This document shows positions 16,062 through 24,011 of a DNA stretch of 48,445 nt, piece after piece. Position 1 is the first letter of the stretch, and each line of letters starts with the position of its first letter. The notes below the pieces were generated by a model. That model saw nothing but the letters and a program-made list of their open reading frames with translations, did no database searches and was not told the origin of the DNA. The translations under genes and the position numbers were made by a program. The DNA comes from Bacteroidota bacterium. GTDB lineage: Bacteria; Bacteroidota; Bacteroidia; Chitinophagales; Saprospiraceae. The stretch is taken from the NCBI GenBank assembly GCA_018222965.1, contig JAAEZH010000041.1:1-48445 (forward strand), given 5' to 3'.

Positions 16062-17966
16062 ATGAACAAACAGATCCGCACCCATATCCAAAAACTGCGT
16101 GAAGCCCTCCATCTGGAGAAGGAAGCAGATCTGGAAGAATACAAGGCCCGCATTGAGAAATTGCCATTAGCCGAAAGGCGGAAAAAGGGCTATACATGGC
16201 ATCCGGTAGTACCTAAAAAGTCGGGCTACACCTACGGAGATCGGGCGTTTGTGATTATCGAACGTACCACCCAACTCAACGAACACCATCAATTTAGATC
16301 GGGCAGTTCTGTCTCCTTTTATACCCAACAACCGGGAGCCCAACATCCGGAAATTAAAGGTGTAATCAATTACGCCGATCGAAATAAAATGAAGATCATC
16401 CTCAACACCAGAGACCTGCCTGATTGGCTAAACCTGGGCAGTATTGGGGTGGATCTCCTCTTCGATGAGCGTACTTATCAGGTGATGGAAGCAACACTCC
16501 GACAGCTGGAAGAAACCAAACAAGGCAGACTTGCAGATCTGGCGAATGTCCTGATTGGCATGGAGGCCCCGAGCTTTCAACCAATTTCTCTTCCGCTGGA
16601 ATTGCCACAGTTAAATGAATCCCAAAATGATGCTGTCAACAAAGCACTAGCCACAGAAGAAGTCTGTATCATTCACGGGCCACCCGGCACCGGAAAAACG
16701 ACGACGCTGGTGGAAGTGGTCAAACAACTGGCCAAGAGCGAGAACACTATTTTGGTCACAGCACCCAGCAATACGGCTGTCGATCTGCTTACCGAACGTA
16801 TCGCCGAAGCCGGTATATCTGTGGTTCGAATTGGACATATTTCCCGGGTAGATGACAGTATCGTAAAACATACGCTTGAAGCCCAAATGGCCGATCATCC
16901 TGACAGTAAAAACCTTAAAAAGGTCAAGATTCAGGCCAATGATTTCCGCAAACAGGCCCGAAAGTACCGGCGCAAATTTGGTGCAGAAGAACGACAGGAA
17001 AGACGAGACCTCTATCGACAAGCATCCGAAATGGAAGCCTGGGCCAGGCAATTGGAGGAACGCCTGATTGATCATTTGATCACCGGAGCACAGGTAATAA
17101 CTGCGACTTTCGTCGGAGCAGCTCATCCGGTTTTGGATAAGCGAAAATTCCGCACTTTAATCATAGACGAGGCTGCTCAGGCTTTGGAACCCGCAACCTG
17201 GGTTCCTATATTAAAAGCGGGCCGGGTAATTTTAGCGGGTGATCCATTCCAGCTTCCTCCTACCGTAAAATCTATGGATGCTGCAAAAGCCGGACTGGAA
17301 AAAACCCTGATAGAACGATGCATCGAAAACTGGGAAGCGGTATTCCTGCTTCGCACGCAGTATCGCATGCATGCAGATATTATGGGCTTTTCCAACAGGC
17401 AATTTTATGAGGGACAACTCATAGCTGCTGATTCGGTTAAAGCTCATAGTCTGCCGGGCCGAACGGAAAGTCCGATAGTCTTTCTGGATACAGCCGGATG
17501 CGGTTTTACCGAAACCTTTAACCAGGAGGATAAAAGCCGGAGCAATCCGGAAGAATTCCACTTGCTTCTCGAGCATTTGTACGAGCTAAAAGAAACATTC
17601 GCGGAAGCGGAAAACCCCTCTATTGCGCTAATATCTCCCTACAGGCAACAGGTGAATATTATGGAAGAAATCATTCGCGAGGATGAAAGGCTGGAGGGTT
17701 TGGACCTTACGGTGAAGACCATTGACGGATTTCAGGGACAAGAGCGTGATGTAGTATATATCAGCCTGGTGCGGTCGAATGATAAAAACGAGATCGGTTT
17801 TTTAAAAGATGTGCGCCGTATGAATGTGGCGATGACCCGGGCAAGGAAATTACTGGTGGTAGTTGGCGATAGTGCGACAATTGGAGCCCATCCTTTCTAC
17901 GAGGCATTCCTGAAATACATTGATGAGCGGGGATTGTATCGTACGGGATGGGAGTATATGAACTAG
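16062..17966 (+). CDS. Superfamily 1 DNA/RNA helicase (IGHMBP2/DNA2-NAM7 type)
   Basis: 634 residues. The N-terminal 185 residues form a beta-rich domain like the 1B/OB region of SMUBP-2/IGHMBP2 proteins. Motor motifs follow in order: Q-motif-like LNESQNDAVNKAL (184-196), Walker A GPPGTGKTTT (206-215), motif Ia TAPSNTAVD, Walker B LIIDEAAQALEP (367-378), motif III GDPFQLPP (393-400), QYRMH (motif IV region), TIDGFQGQERDVVYIS (motif V) and VAMTRARKLLVVVG (motif VI). All catalytic residues are present. Bacterial members are ATP-dependent 5'-3' nucleic-acid translocases whose physiological role is mostly uncharacterised. It stands alone, divergent from the ABC exporter, and ends in a repeat and bidirectional terminator shared with gldN. 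Confidence 0.93.
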   Translation: MNKQIRTHIQKLREALHLEKEADLEEYKARIEKLPLAERRKKGYTWHPVVPKKSGYTYGDRAFVIIERTTQLNEHHQFRSGSSVSFYTQQPGAQHPEIKGVINYADRNKMKIILNTRDLPDWLNLGSIGVDLLFDERTYQVMEATLRQLEETKQGRLADLANVLIGMEAPSFQPISLPLELPQLNESQNDAVNKALATEEVCIIHGPPGTGKTTTLVEVVKQLAKSENTILVTAPSNTAVDLLTERIAEAGISVVRIGHISRVDDSIVKHTLEAQMADHPDSKNLKKVKIQANDFRKQARKYRRKFGAEERQERRDLYRQASEMEAWARQLEERLIDHLITGAQVITATFVGAAHPVLDKRKFRTLIIDEAAQALEPATWVPILKAGRVILAGDPFQLPPTVKSMDAAKAGLEKTLIERCIENWEAVFLLRTQYRMHADIMGFSNRQFYEGQLIAADSVKAHSLPGRTESPIVFLDTAGCGFTETFNQEDKSRSNPEEFHLLLEHLYELKETFAEAENPSIALISPYRQQVNIMEEIIREDERLEGLDLTVKTIDGFQGQERDVVYISLVRSNDKNEIGFLKDVRRMNVAMTRARKLLVVVGDSATIGAHPFYEAFLKYIDERGLYRTGWEYMN

Positions 17967-17974
17967 TTAGTTTG

Positions 17975-18029
17975 AGTTTGGGTTTGAGTGTGGGTTTGAG
18001 GGGCTCAAACCCACACTCAAACCCAAACT
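17975..18029. repeat. 26-bp perfect inverted repeat of hexamer units
   Basis: Arms 17975-18000 and 18004-18029 are exact inverted copies around GGG. Each arm is built from a 6-bp period (GTTTGA / GTTTGG / GTGTGG). It lies 8 bases past the helicase stop and immediately next to a terminator. It may act as a transcription barrier between convergent genes or be a small dispersed palindromic element. Confidence 0.9.
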
Positions 18030-18032
18030 AAA

Positions 18033-18068
18033 AAAAAGGGATAACAGCCGAAGCCATTATCCCTTTTT
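18033..18068. terminator. Bidirectional terminator between helicase and gldN
   Basis: A 12-bp perfect stem (AAAAAGGGATAA at 18033-18044, TTATCCCTTTTT at 18057-18068) with a 12-base loop. It lies 24 bases past the gldN stop. The minus-strand reading has an eight-base U tract; the plus-strand reading has five. Confidence 0.88.
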
Positions 18069-18091
18069 AGGAAATACTGATTAACAGTATC

Positions 18092-18964
18092 CTAGTATGA
18101 CCAGAGGTCGTGCTCGAAGTTGAAGATCTGAGAATTGATCTTATCTGATTCGAGAAGTAAGTCCACACCGGACAGGTAATCCTGCAGACGGCGGTTATAC
18201 ACGTTGGATTCCTTGTAGATATAGCTTGCGAAGAAGCGCATTTCCATCAGGTCTTCCCATGTAATTGGACTGGCATCATTGCCAAAGTTAAATACGCGTT
18301 CTGTAGCGAGAACCTCTCTGGCTTCCGGATAATATACCCAGAACATTGGTTGCTCGTAGAGGAAATTACCGTTATCATCCGTTACGTCGATGAGTGGGGC
18401 AATACCCAGGATACGAACATTAAGCGTAGAGGATTCTTCGTCGAAGAACCAAATTTCTTTAAGTCGGAAACGCTTAACATCTTCCGGGTTAAGTTCGTTG
18501 CGAACTACCTGGATCTGCTCTTCGTAGGTTTCCGGGTCAAATGTAATTACAGTATCGATGGAAGCACCTTTAGAGGCAACTTCATCGGGAGTCAAAGGCA
18601 TGGTAAATTTATCATCCTCTGTACTGTACACGGTAATATCTCCAGAGATGGCAGCGTCCATCAGGATGGAGAAGAAAGGACGTTCCGGGTATGCGAAAGG
18701 CTTATTCATCTTTTCGCGGACATCGACAACGCGCCAAATTCTTTTTTCCCAAAAGATATCAGCCTCGCGAATGTGATCGTAGGGAAGTACACGGTGTTCA
18801 ACCGTCAGGCGCTTCTCTACAATATCATCAATTGGCTGGTCGGCATTTGGGTCATCGGATTCAGTGAGGATGCTTTCTGGTAGTTGTGCTTCTACCGTAG
18901 CAGGACTCCAGCAGAATACCGCCAACAACAAACCGAAACCTAACGTTTTAAGAGCGATCTTCAT
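18092..18964 (-). CDS. gldN: Type IX secretion/gliding motility protein GldN
   Basis: 290 residues from MKIALKTLG (ATG 18964). The frame is open to 19045, but the signal peptide begins here (hydrophobic core, then ATVEAQ). GldN (PorN in Porphyromonas) is a periplasmic partner of GldK in the ring-shaped outer part of the T9SS trans-envelope complex. Features seen: an RVLPYDHIREADIFWEKRIWRVVDVREKMNKPFAYPE region, which is the conserved GldN core, then RFRLKEIWFFDEESSTLNVRILGIAPLI and a FWVYYPEAREVLA region. The order gldK-gldL-gldM-gldN on the minus strand matches the known operon. It ends in a bidirectional terminator. Confidence 0.95.
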   Translation of the reverse strand: MKIALKTLGFGLLLAVFCWSPATVEAQLPESILTESDDPNADQPIDDIVEKRLTVEHRVLPYDHIREADIFWEKRIWRVVDVREKMNKPFAYPERPFFSILMDAAISGDITVYSTEDDKFTMPLTPDEVASKGASIDTVITFDPETYEEQIQVVRNELNPEDVKRFRLKEIWFFDEESSTLNVRILGIAPLIDVTDDNGNFLYEQPMFWVYYPEAREVLATERVFNFGNDASPITWEDLMEMRFFASYIYKESNVYNRRLQDYLSGVDLLLESDKINSQIFNFEHDLWSY

Positions 18965-19059
18965 GATTATTATTCTGTTTTTCTCAATAGCATAAATGGT
19001 TGCCGGGAATAGAACGCAAAGTAGCGATTTTCTATTATCCGGCAACCATCAAAAAGGCA

Positions 19060-20628
19060 TTATTTAATGTTAAATACCAGCGAATTGACTTTTCGACCGG
19101 CTTTGTCACCAGGACAACGCGCTTTTACGTCGAAGAAGTAGAACGTATCACCAGGTTTTGCCTGGCCTACGATCCGCTTCGCTTCGCTTTTGTATGAACC
19201 TCCGCTATTGACAACCTCAATCGGGTCCTGGCGTTTTGGTACACGTACCAGACGGAAACCCTGGATGTTACACTTCGCATCGAAGTCGAAGTTATCCAAC
19301 CAGGCGATCAGACCTTGTTGAGCTTTGAAAGTACCATTACCCATTGCACCATCTTGTTTGTTACCAAGACGAGCAACCGGATCCGGAATACGTTTTACAC
19401 GGAATACTTTACTGTCAGACATTCCGCCACCGCTTACGTTTACACGACAATCGTCGGTTGGCGCTGTCACTTTAACATTGTAGTTTGCACTACCTGTTTT
19501 AGAGATGGAGCCACCACCACCGTTGATGCTTACGCGCAGATCGTTGGTAGAGATACCTGCAGCAGAAACAGATACCGGGTTATCTACACCGATGTAGAAT
19601 ACATTCATCTTATCGGCAGATACTGTTACAGAACGCTCACCAACTTCGTATTCGAATTCTTTGGCGTATTCTTTAACTTCTCCGGTAACCGGGTTAGTTA
19701 CTTCAATTTTAACATTGTACTTCTTTGTACCAATGGAGCTGGCAGAAGAGGTATAAGTACCACGACCGCTTTCCACGTCCAGTTGAGATCCGTTTACATA
19801 GATCTTGGTGTTATCACCAGCAGAAGTACTATATGCTGAAAGGAATACTTCAGCTTCATACTTTTCACCGCGGATCACATAACCTTTCCGAGCAGAAACT
19901 ACAGGTTCGAAACCGTCAAAAACGATTTTCTCGCCAGTCATCTTACTGAAAATGTGGTTAAGGATTGCAGCTTCAGAAGCTTTGGTATCACTTTGCATTT
20001 TACTAAGCATTGGGAATACAGCAGCTACCGGCATTTGACGGAATTTGAAATCTGCCCAGCTGGTTTTCTCACCATGGCCGTCATCCGGCTGGTTTTCCCA
20101 ATCTTCGATACCGAGAGGAAGACCGTTGGCTACTTCTTGGTTGTTATCTACGAGAGCAAGCAATGCTTCACGGGTTTCGCGAATTTTTTGCTCCAGCTCA
20201 AAACCTTTACCGTCATCTTCCGGAGTACCGGGGTCACCCAATACGAGATAACGAGTAGTAACGTCTTTGTCTTTCTTACGTTTTGGTTGTTCCGGGTGAT
20301 CCGGGTTTGGGCCTCCTGCACGTGAGAAGAGCGTATCCCGAACGGCCTGAACATATTCAACCAGGTCAGCTGAGAGAATCTCAGCCTGCTTGGCAGCGTC
20401 AAGATATTTTTGGTTCAGCGAATCTTTATACGAATCTGCCTGAAGCTCAATACCTGCCATAGTCTGGCGATTGCTGTCTTCTACGATTGCGCTGGAAGCG
20501 ATGATACCTCTATCCAAAGAGAAAAAGGCATTCATTACTTCTGCCGAAACGTTGAGGGCCAGCAGTGCTGTCAAAACCAGATACATCAGGTTAATCATCA
20601 GCTGCCGGGGTTCCTTAGGAATTGACAT
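19060..20628 (-). CDS. gldM: Type IX secretion/gliding motor subunit GldM
   Basis: 522 residues, close to the usual 510-520. It starts MSIPKEPRQLMINLMYLVLTALLALNVSAEVMNAF, the single transmembrane helix that inserts into the GldL pentamer. The conserved Arg8 and the LMYLVLTA motif are present. The rest is periplasmic: a helical D1 region (to about 220) and three beta domains with Gly-rich loops. In GldLM structures the GldM dimer rotates within GldL, driven by proton flow, and drives secretion and gliding. It starts 46 bases after gldL stops and 95 bases before the chosen gldN start, so gldL, gldM and gldN are probably one transcript. Confidence 0.97.
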   Translation of the reverse strand: MSIPKEPRQLMINLMYLVLTALLALNVSAEVMNAFFSLDRGIIASSAIVEDSNRQTMAGIELQADSYKDSLNQKYLDAAKQAEILSADLVEYVQAVRDTLFSRAGGPNPDHPEQPKRKKDKDVTTRYLVLGDPGTPEDDGKGFELEQKIRETREALLALVDNNQEVANGLPLGIEDWENQPDDGHGEKTSWADFKFRQMPVAAVFPMLSKMQSDTKASEAAILNHIFSKMTGEKIVFDGFEPVVSARKGYVIRGEKYEAEVFLSAYSTSAGDNTKIYVNGSQLDVESGRGTYTSSASSIGTKKYNVKIEVTNPVTGEVKEYAKEFEYEVGERSVTVSADKMNVFYIGVDNPVSVSAAGISTNDLRVSINGGGGSISKTGSANYNVKVTAPTDDCRVNVSGGGMSDSKVFRVKRIPDPVARLGNKQDGAMGNGTFKAQQGLIAWLDNFDFDAKCNIQGFRLVRVPKRQDPIEVVNSGGSYKSEAKRIVGQAKPGDTFYFFDVKARCPGDKAGRKVNSLVFNIK

Positions 20629-20674
20629 GTTTTTCTGTTTTTTAAATTAAGGAATTTGCAAACTGACTTAACAC

Positions 20675-21265
20675 TTATGCATCGTGACGGATGTTAGACA
20701 TTGCTGTCAGAACATTACCGTATACAGAGTTCAAAGAACCCAGGTTTTTGTTGAGGGCAGAAAGCTGATCCTTGTAAGCGACAGTATCTTCGAGAGAGTC
20801 GCTGAGGTTAGCCATTGCCTCGTTCATTTGCGTATAGAAGTTGCTCATTGCTGCTACCTGATCTTTGGTACCAGAGAAATCAACTTCCTGAAGTGCTTTC
20901 AGTGATGAAAGGCTTTTGGACATAGTCTGAAGCTCATCCAACATACCACCCAGTTGCTTTTCAACAACTTCACCGTTGAGGCCAGGGGTAGTAGCACCTA
21001 CAGGACCTGCAGTCAGTGGCTGGATGTTTGAACTATAGTCGTCCAATCCCGGGTATAGTTTTTCCCAGTAGTAGTCTTTATCCGGACCAATCAGACCCAG
21101 GAAAAGGAAAATAAAGGCTTCCACACAAAGACCAATGGTAAGCATTAAGCTGGCACCTGGTAGGCTCTCCAGTTTGAAAAGTGCTCCCAAAAGTACAATT
21201 GCAGCCCCAAGACCAATGATGAGGTTCTTGAGATACTTAAAACCTTTCGACTTTACAAAACTCAT
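20675..21265 (-). CDS. gldL: Type IX secretion/gliding motor subunit GldL
   Basis: 196 residues. Two transmembrane helices (about 12-30 and 36-58) are followed by WEKLYPGLDDY and a long cytoplasmic helical region ending in MSNIRHDA. Glu49 lies in the second helix (CVEAFIFLFLG), at the same position as the proton-binding Glu49 of Flavobacterium GldL. Lys31 in KLESLPGA and Arg-poor loops also fit the family. GldL forms the pentameric proton channel around the GldM dimer. The leader of about 150-300 bases upstream follows the gldK terminator, so gldLMN needs its own promoter there; I see only a weak -7-like TAGATTTTG at 21421-21413. Confidence 0.96.
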   Translation of the reverse strand: MSFVKSKGFKYLKNLIIGLGAAIVLLGALFKLESLPGASLMLTIGLCVEAFIFLFLGLIGPDKDYYWEKLYPGLDDYSSNIQPLTAGPVGATTPGLNGEVVEKQLGGMLDELQTMSKSLSSLKALQEVDFSGTKDQVAAMSNFYTQMNEAMANLSDSLEDTVAYKDQLSALNKNLGSLNSVYGNVLTAMSNIRHDA

Positions 21266-21507
21266 TTTGCTGCTGTTTAATAAGGTGAATTAAATTTTGA
21301 AATTCCGTTTGAGTTCGATCACCGAACCCAAACACAAAATGCAAGGCGGGCGAAAAGATACACCCTGAATTAACTTTTTTTTAAAATTTTTTTCTGAGGA
21401 CGCGCTAAAGTACAAAATCTATCCTATTTCAGAAGGAAACGTATGCCTTTAGGCTGGGAAAAGGCCCCGATTGTAAGGATTCGGCAGAATGGCCCCGGGG
21501 CGAAATA

Positions 21508-21547
21508 AAAAAAGGATACTGACGAAAAATAGCCAGTATCCTTTTTT
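21508..21547 (-). terminator. Strong terminator between gldK and gldLMN
   Basis: A 14-bp perfect stem (21508-21521 and 21534-21547) with a 12-base loop, about 16 bases past the gldK stop. A seven- to eight-base U tract follows on the minus strand. It indicates that gldK is transcribed separately from gldL-gldM-gldN. Confidence 0.88.
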
Positions 21548-21562
21548 ATCTGTTGGTAAACT

Positions 21563-22816
21563 CTAGAAGTCGTTAACGGAGCGACCGAGGAATGTTAGAG
21601 CACAACGGAAACCAATATAAGATTTGGTTGTGTCCTGGAATTCCCAGTGACGAGTACCTGTTTGTAAGAAGAACATAATGTCTTTCCAGGAACCGCCACG
21701 AATCACTTTACGCTTCTGTGCTTCGGGATCGTCTTCCTTCGCATCATAACGGATGTCCGGGTTCAGATCGTGAATGAAAGAGTAAGAGTTTTCGTAGAAA
21801 GCAGTGGATGTCCACTCTGAAACGTTTCCGGCCATGTTGTAGAGACCGTAGTCGTTCGGGAAGTAAGCATCTGCTTTTACTGTATAGAGACCACCATCTT
21901 CCGGATAGTTACCGCGGCCAGGCTTAAAGTTGGCCAACAAGCAACCTTTGGAGTTCCGGATGTAATAAGCACCCCATGGGAAAGGAGCATTCTCCAGGCC
22001 ACCGCGGGCGGCATATTCCCATTCGTGCTCAAATGGCAGACGGAATTCTTCCGTATATACTCCATCACCTGCTGCTTCGTAGGTGTTCCATAGCTTGGTA
22101 CGCCAGTAACAGAAAGCATTGGCCATGTGCCAATCAACACCAACAACCGGATAGTCGTCGAAAGCCGGGTGCCAGAAATAATTCCGGGTCATTGGCTCGT
22201 TGTAGGAGTAAGAGAAATCGCGGATCCAAACGAGGGTATCCGGATAAATATTGACTGTTTTGCGCTTGATAAAGGAAGAACGTGAAGAACGGCCTGCATC
22301 GTGTGCAGCAGCTTTCCAGTCAAACCATTCGTACTCAAACTCGAGTTTACGAACGTTCAGTTCTTTTTTACCTGCGAATTTATCATCTCCCTGGTAGTAA
22401 AGATCTTCGAGGGTCTCTGCGTCGAGTTCCCAATCGATCTCCTGATACCAGTCGATGAATTCTTCGCCTGTAAGCTCATCCTGAATGTAATGATCCAGGT
22501 AAGAGTGTGCGATAGAATCCTTCACCCAGTATACAAATTGACGATACTCGTTGTTTGTAACTTCAGTATCATCCATGTAAAAACCCTGGATTGAAATAGA
22601 TTTTGGTCGTTGCATGAATGTATTTCCTACGTCCTGGTCACTGTTTCCAATGTGGACCGTACCGGAGGGTACGTAAACCATACCGTAAGGGTTAATACCC
22701 TTCCAAGACGGACGGTCAAGCACTCCGATCAGTTGGCCGGAGCCTCCGGAACCGCAAGAGGAAAAAACAACGGTGAGCACGCCTAGTGCAAGTGAGGTTC
22801 TTAATAGTTTCTTCAT
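21563..22816 (-). CDS. gldK: Type IX secretion/gliding lipoprotein GldK
   Basis: 417 residues from MKKLLRTSLALG (ATG 22816). The frame opens further upstream, but this start gives a lipoprotein signal with Cys21 in FSSC. GldK (PorK) is an outer-membrane-anchored lipoprotein related to formylglycine-generating enzymes (FGE-sulfatase domain). Seen here: YVPSGTVHIGNSDQDV, FYMDDTEVTNNEYRQF, YPVVGVDWHMANAFCYWRTKLW, RLPFEHEWEYAARGG, NMAGNVSEWTS and KVIRGGSWKD, all hallmarks of that fold. GldK and GldN form the periplasmic ring. Its own terminator follows, and a porP/sprF-like gene lies 195 bases upstream. Confidence 0.97.
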   Translation of the reverse strand: MKKLLRTSLALGVLTVVFSSCGSGGSGQLIGVLDRPSWKGINPYGMVYVPSGTVHIGNSDQDVGNTFMQRPKSISIQGFYMDDTEVTNNEYRQFVYWVKDSIAHSYLDHYIQDELTGEEFIDWYQEIDWELDAETLEDLYYQGDDKFAGKKELNVRKLEFEYEWFDWKAAAHDAGRSSRSSFIKRKTVNIYPDTLVWIRDFSYSYNEPMTRNYFWHPAFDDYPVVGVDWHMANAFCYWRTKLWNTYEAAGDGVYTEEFRLPFEHEWEYAARGGLENAPFPWGAYYIRNSKGCLLANFKPGRGNYPEDGGLYTVKADAYFPNDYGLYNMAGNVSEWTSTAFYENSYSFIHDLNPDIRYDAKEDDPEAQKRKVIRGGSWKDIMFFLQTGTRHWEFQDTTKSYIGFRCALTFLGRSVNDF

Positions 22817-22918
22817 TGTAACACCCGAGTTTTCCTTCAGATTTTTAAAAGAGTCGTAAATATAGGCCGTTTGAAAATTTATCCAAAGATTCAAGTTTGA
22901 TTTTTGCCAAGTGGTTGG

Positions 22919-22926
22919 CAAACTTA
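22919..22926 (-). promoter_or_regulatory. Possible -7 element for gldK
   Basis: TAAGTTTG on the minus strand fits TAnnTTTG and lies about 100 bases before the gldK start. A -33 TTA rather than TTG is found at the standard 19-base spacing, so this is tentative. Confidence 0.35.
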
Positions 22927-23010
22927 ACATTTGGACCGCGCTTTTAACGTTTAACTACCCAAAAATAGTATATATCGCTTCTAAACCAAACAATTATTTC
23001 GGATTGTCCC

Positions 23011-23976
23011 CTACTTCATGCGGGGATGATAAATAATTGCCGGTAAGCGCCCCTTTCCAGGAGCAATACCCAGATCATATTGAACCATTACCTCGTGAGA
23101 GCCATCGCTCGTCTGTTTTAAAGGAGATAATGTAAGATCATAAGCGTATGCAAGTGTGATTTTTTCGTTCAGGCGAATGCCGGCCTGCAGTATCAAAGCA
23201 TCCACACTGTTTGCATCATATCCTCTAAACGAGACCCCCCCGAAAATATTGTCATTTATGCGAGCGAGAATGTTAAAGTCTATCTGCGTTTGTATCAAAT
23301 TGGATCGCATCCAAACTGATGGGATCAATTGAAGGGATCGACCCAGGTCCCAAAAGTAACGCAAATGTGCCATATATTGCCTTTCTGAGGCAAAAGAAAT
23401 ACTACTTATGCTGATTTCCGACGCAGCGAGGTTTCTTACAGAGGCTCCGGCTTCGAATGCTCCGGTGCGATAATACACGCCTGCATTAAACAATGGAGCC
23501 ATTTGAGAAACCCTGCCGGATACCAGTCTGGCATCCTGGTGATCTATTGTTATGCCTTCATAAATGCCGTCGGGTGTACGGAGTTGATCTCCATTTAAGG
23601 TATATTGAAGGAATCCGGCGGAAAGGCCAAATGACAGGGTACTGTTCCGGTTTAAAAACAACTGGTAGTTGTAGGATACATTGGCAGACATCTGTTGCTC
23701 CGGTCCCAATCTTTCATTTAGAAACTGAACGCCTAATCCACCACCGGCAAAATACAAGGGCGTATGCAGGTTCAGTAATTGAGACTGCGGGCTGCCCGGA
23801 TGATTGACCCACTGTGAACGATAAATCCCGTTTATCTTCATAGTGCCGTCCATACCGGCATATGCCGGATTTACAAAAAACGGATCCAATGGCGCCAGAC
23901 TAAACTGGGGTCCCTGCTGAGCAACCACCTGAGAAGCCAGACATAAACTAATAATAAAGGTAATCCATATTCGCAT
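23011..23976 (-). CDS. PorP/SprF family type IX secretion outer-membrane protein
   Basis: 321 residues with a signal peptide ending VVAQQ. The family is recognised by the opening FSLAPLDPFFVNPAYAGMDGTMKINGIYRSQW (NPAxAG motif followed by RxQW) and by alternating beta strands that predict a 14-16 stranded barrel, with GGGLGVQFLNERLG and KITLAYAYDLTLSPLKQ. PorP is part of the core complex in Porphyromonas; SprF homologues help particular cargo such as SprB reach the surface. Because it precedes gldK in the order porP-gldK-gldL-gldM-gldN, it is more like the core porP. It begins 36 bases after the YyaL-like gene ends and may be transcribed with it. Confidence 0.93.
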   Translation of the reverse strand: MRIWITFIISLCLASQVVAQQGPQFSLAPLDPFFVNPAYAGMDGTMKINGIYRSQWVNHPGSPQSQLLNLHTPLYFAGGGLGVQFLNERLGPEQQMSANVSYNYQLFLNRNSTLSFGLSAGFLQYTLNGDQLRTPDGIYEGITIDHQDARLVSGRVSQMAPLFNAGVYYRTGAFEAGASVRNLAASEISISSISFASERQYMAHLRYFWDLGRSLQLIPSVWMRSNLIQTQIDFNILARINDNIFGGVSFRGYDANSVDALILQAGIRLNEKITLAYAYDLTLSPLKQTSDGSHEVMVQYDLGIAPGKGRLPAIIYHPRMK

Positions 23977-24011
23977 GTTGCTAACTTAAATAGTAATCCA
24001 AAAACTTCATC

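Noticed and set aside
21563-22816. gldK as a sulfatase-modifying enzyme
   Set aside because: The FGE-like fold is shared, but the lipobox, length and place before gldLMN identify GldK.
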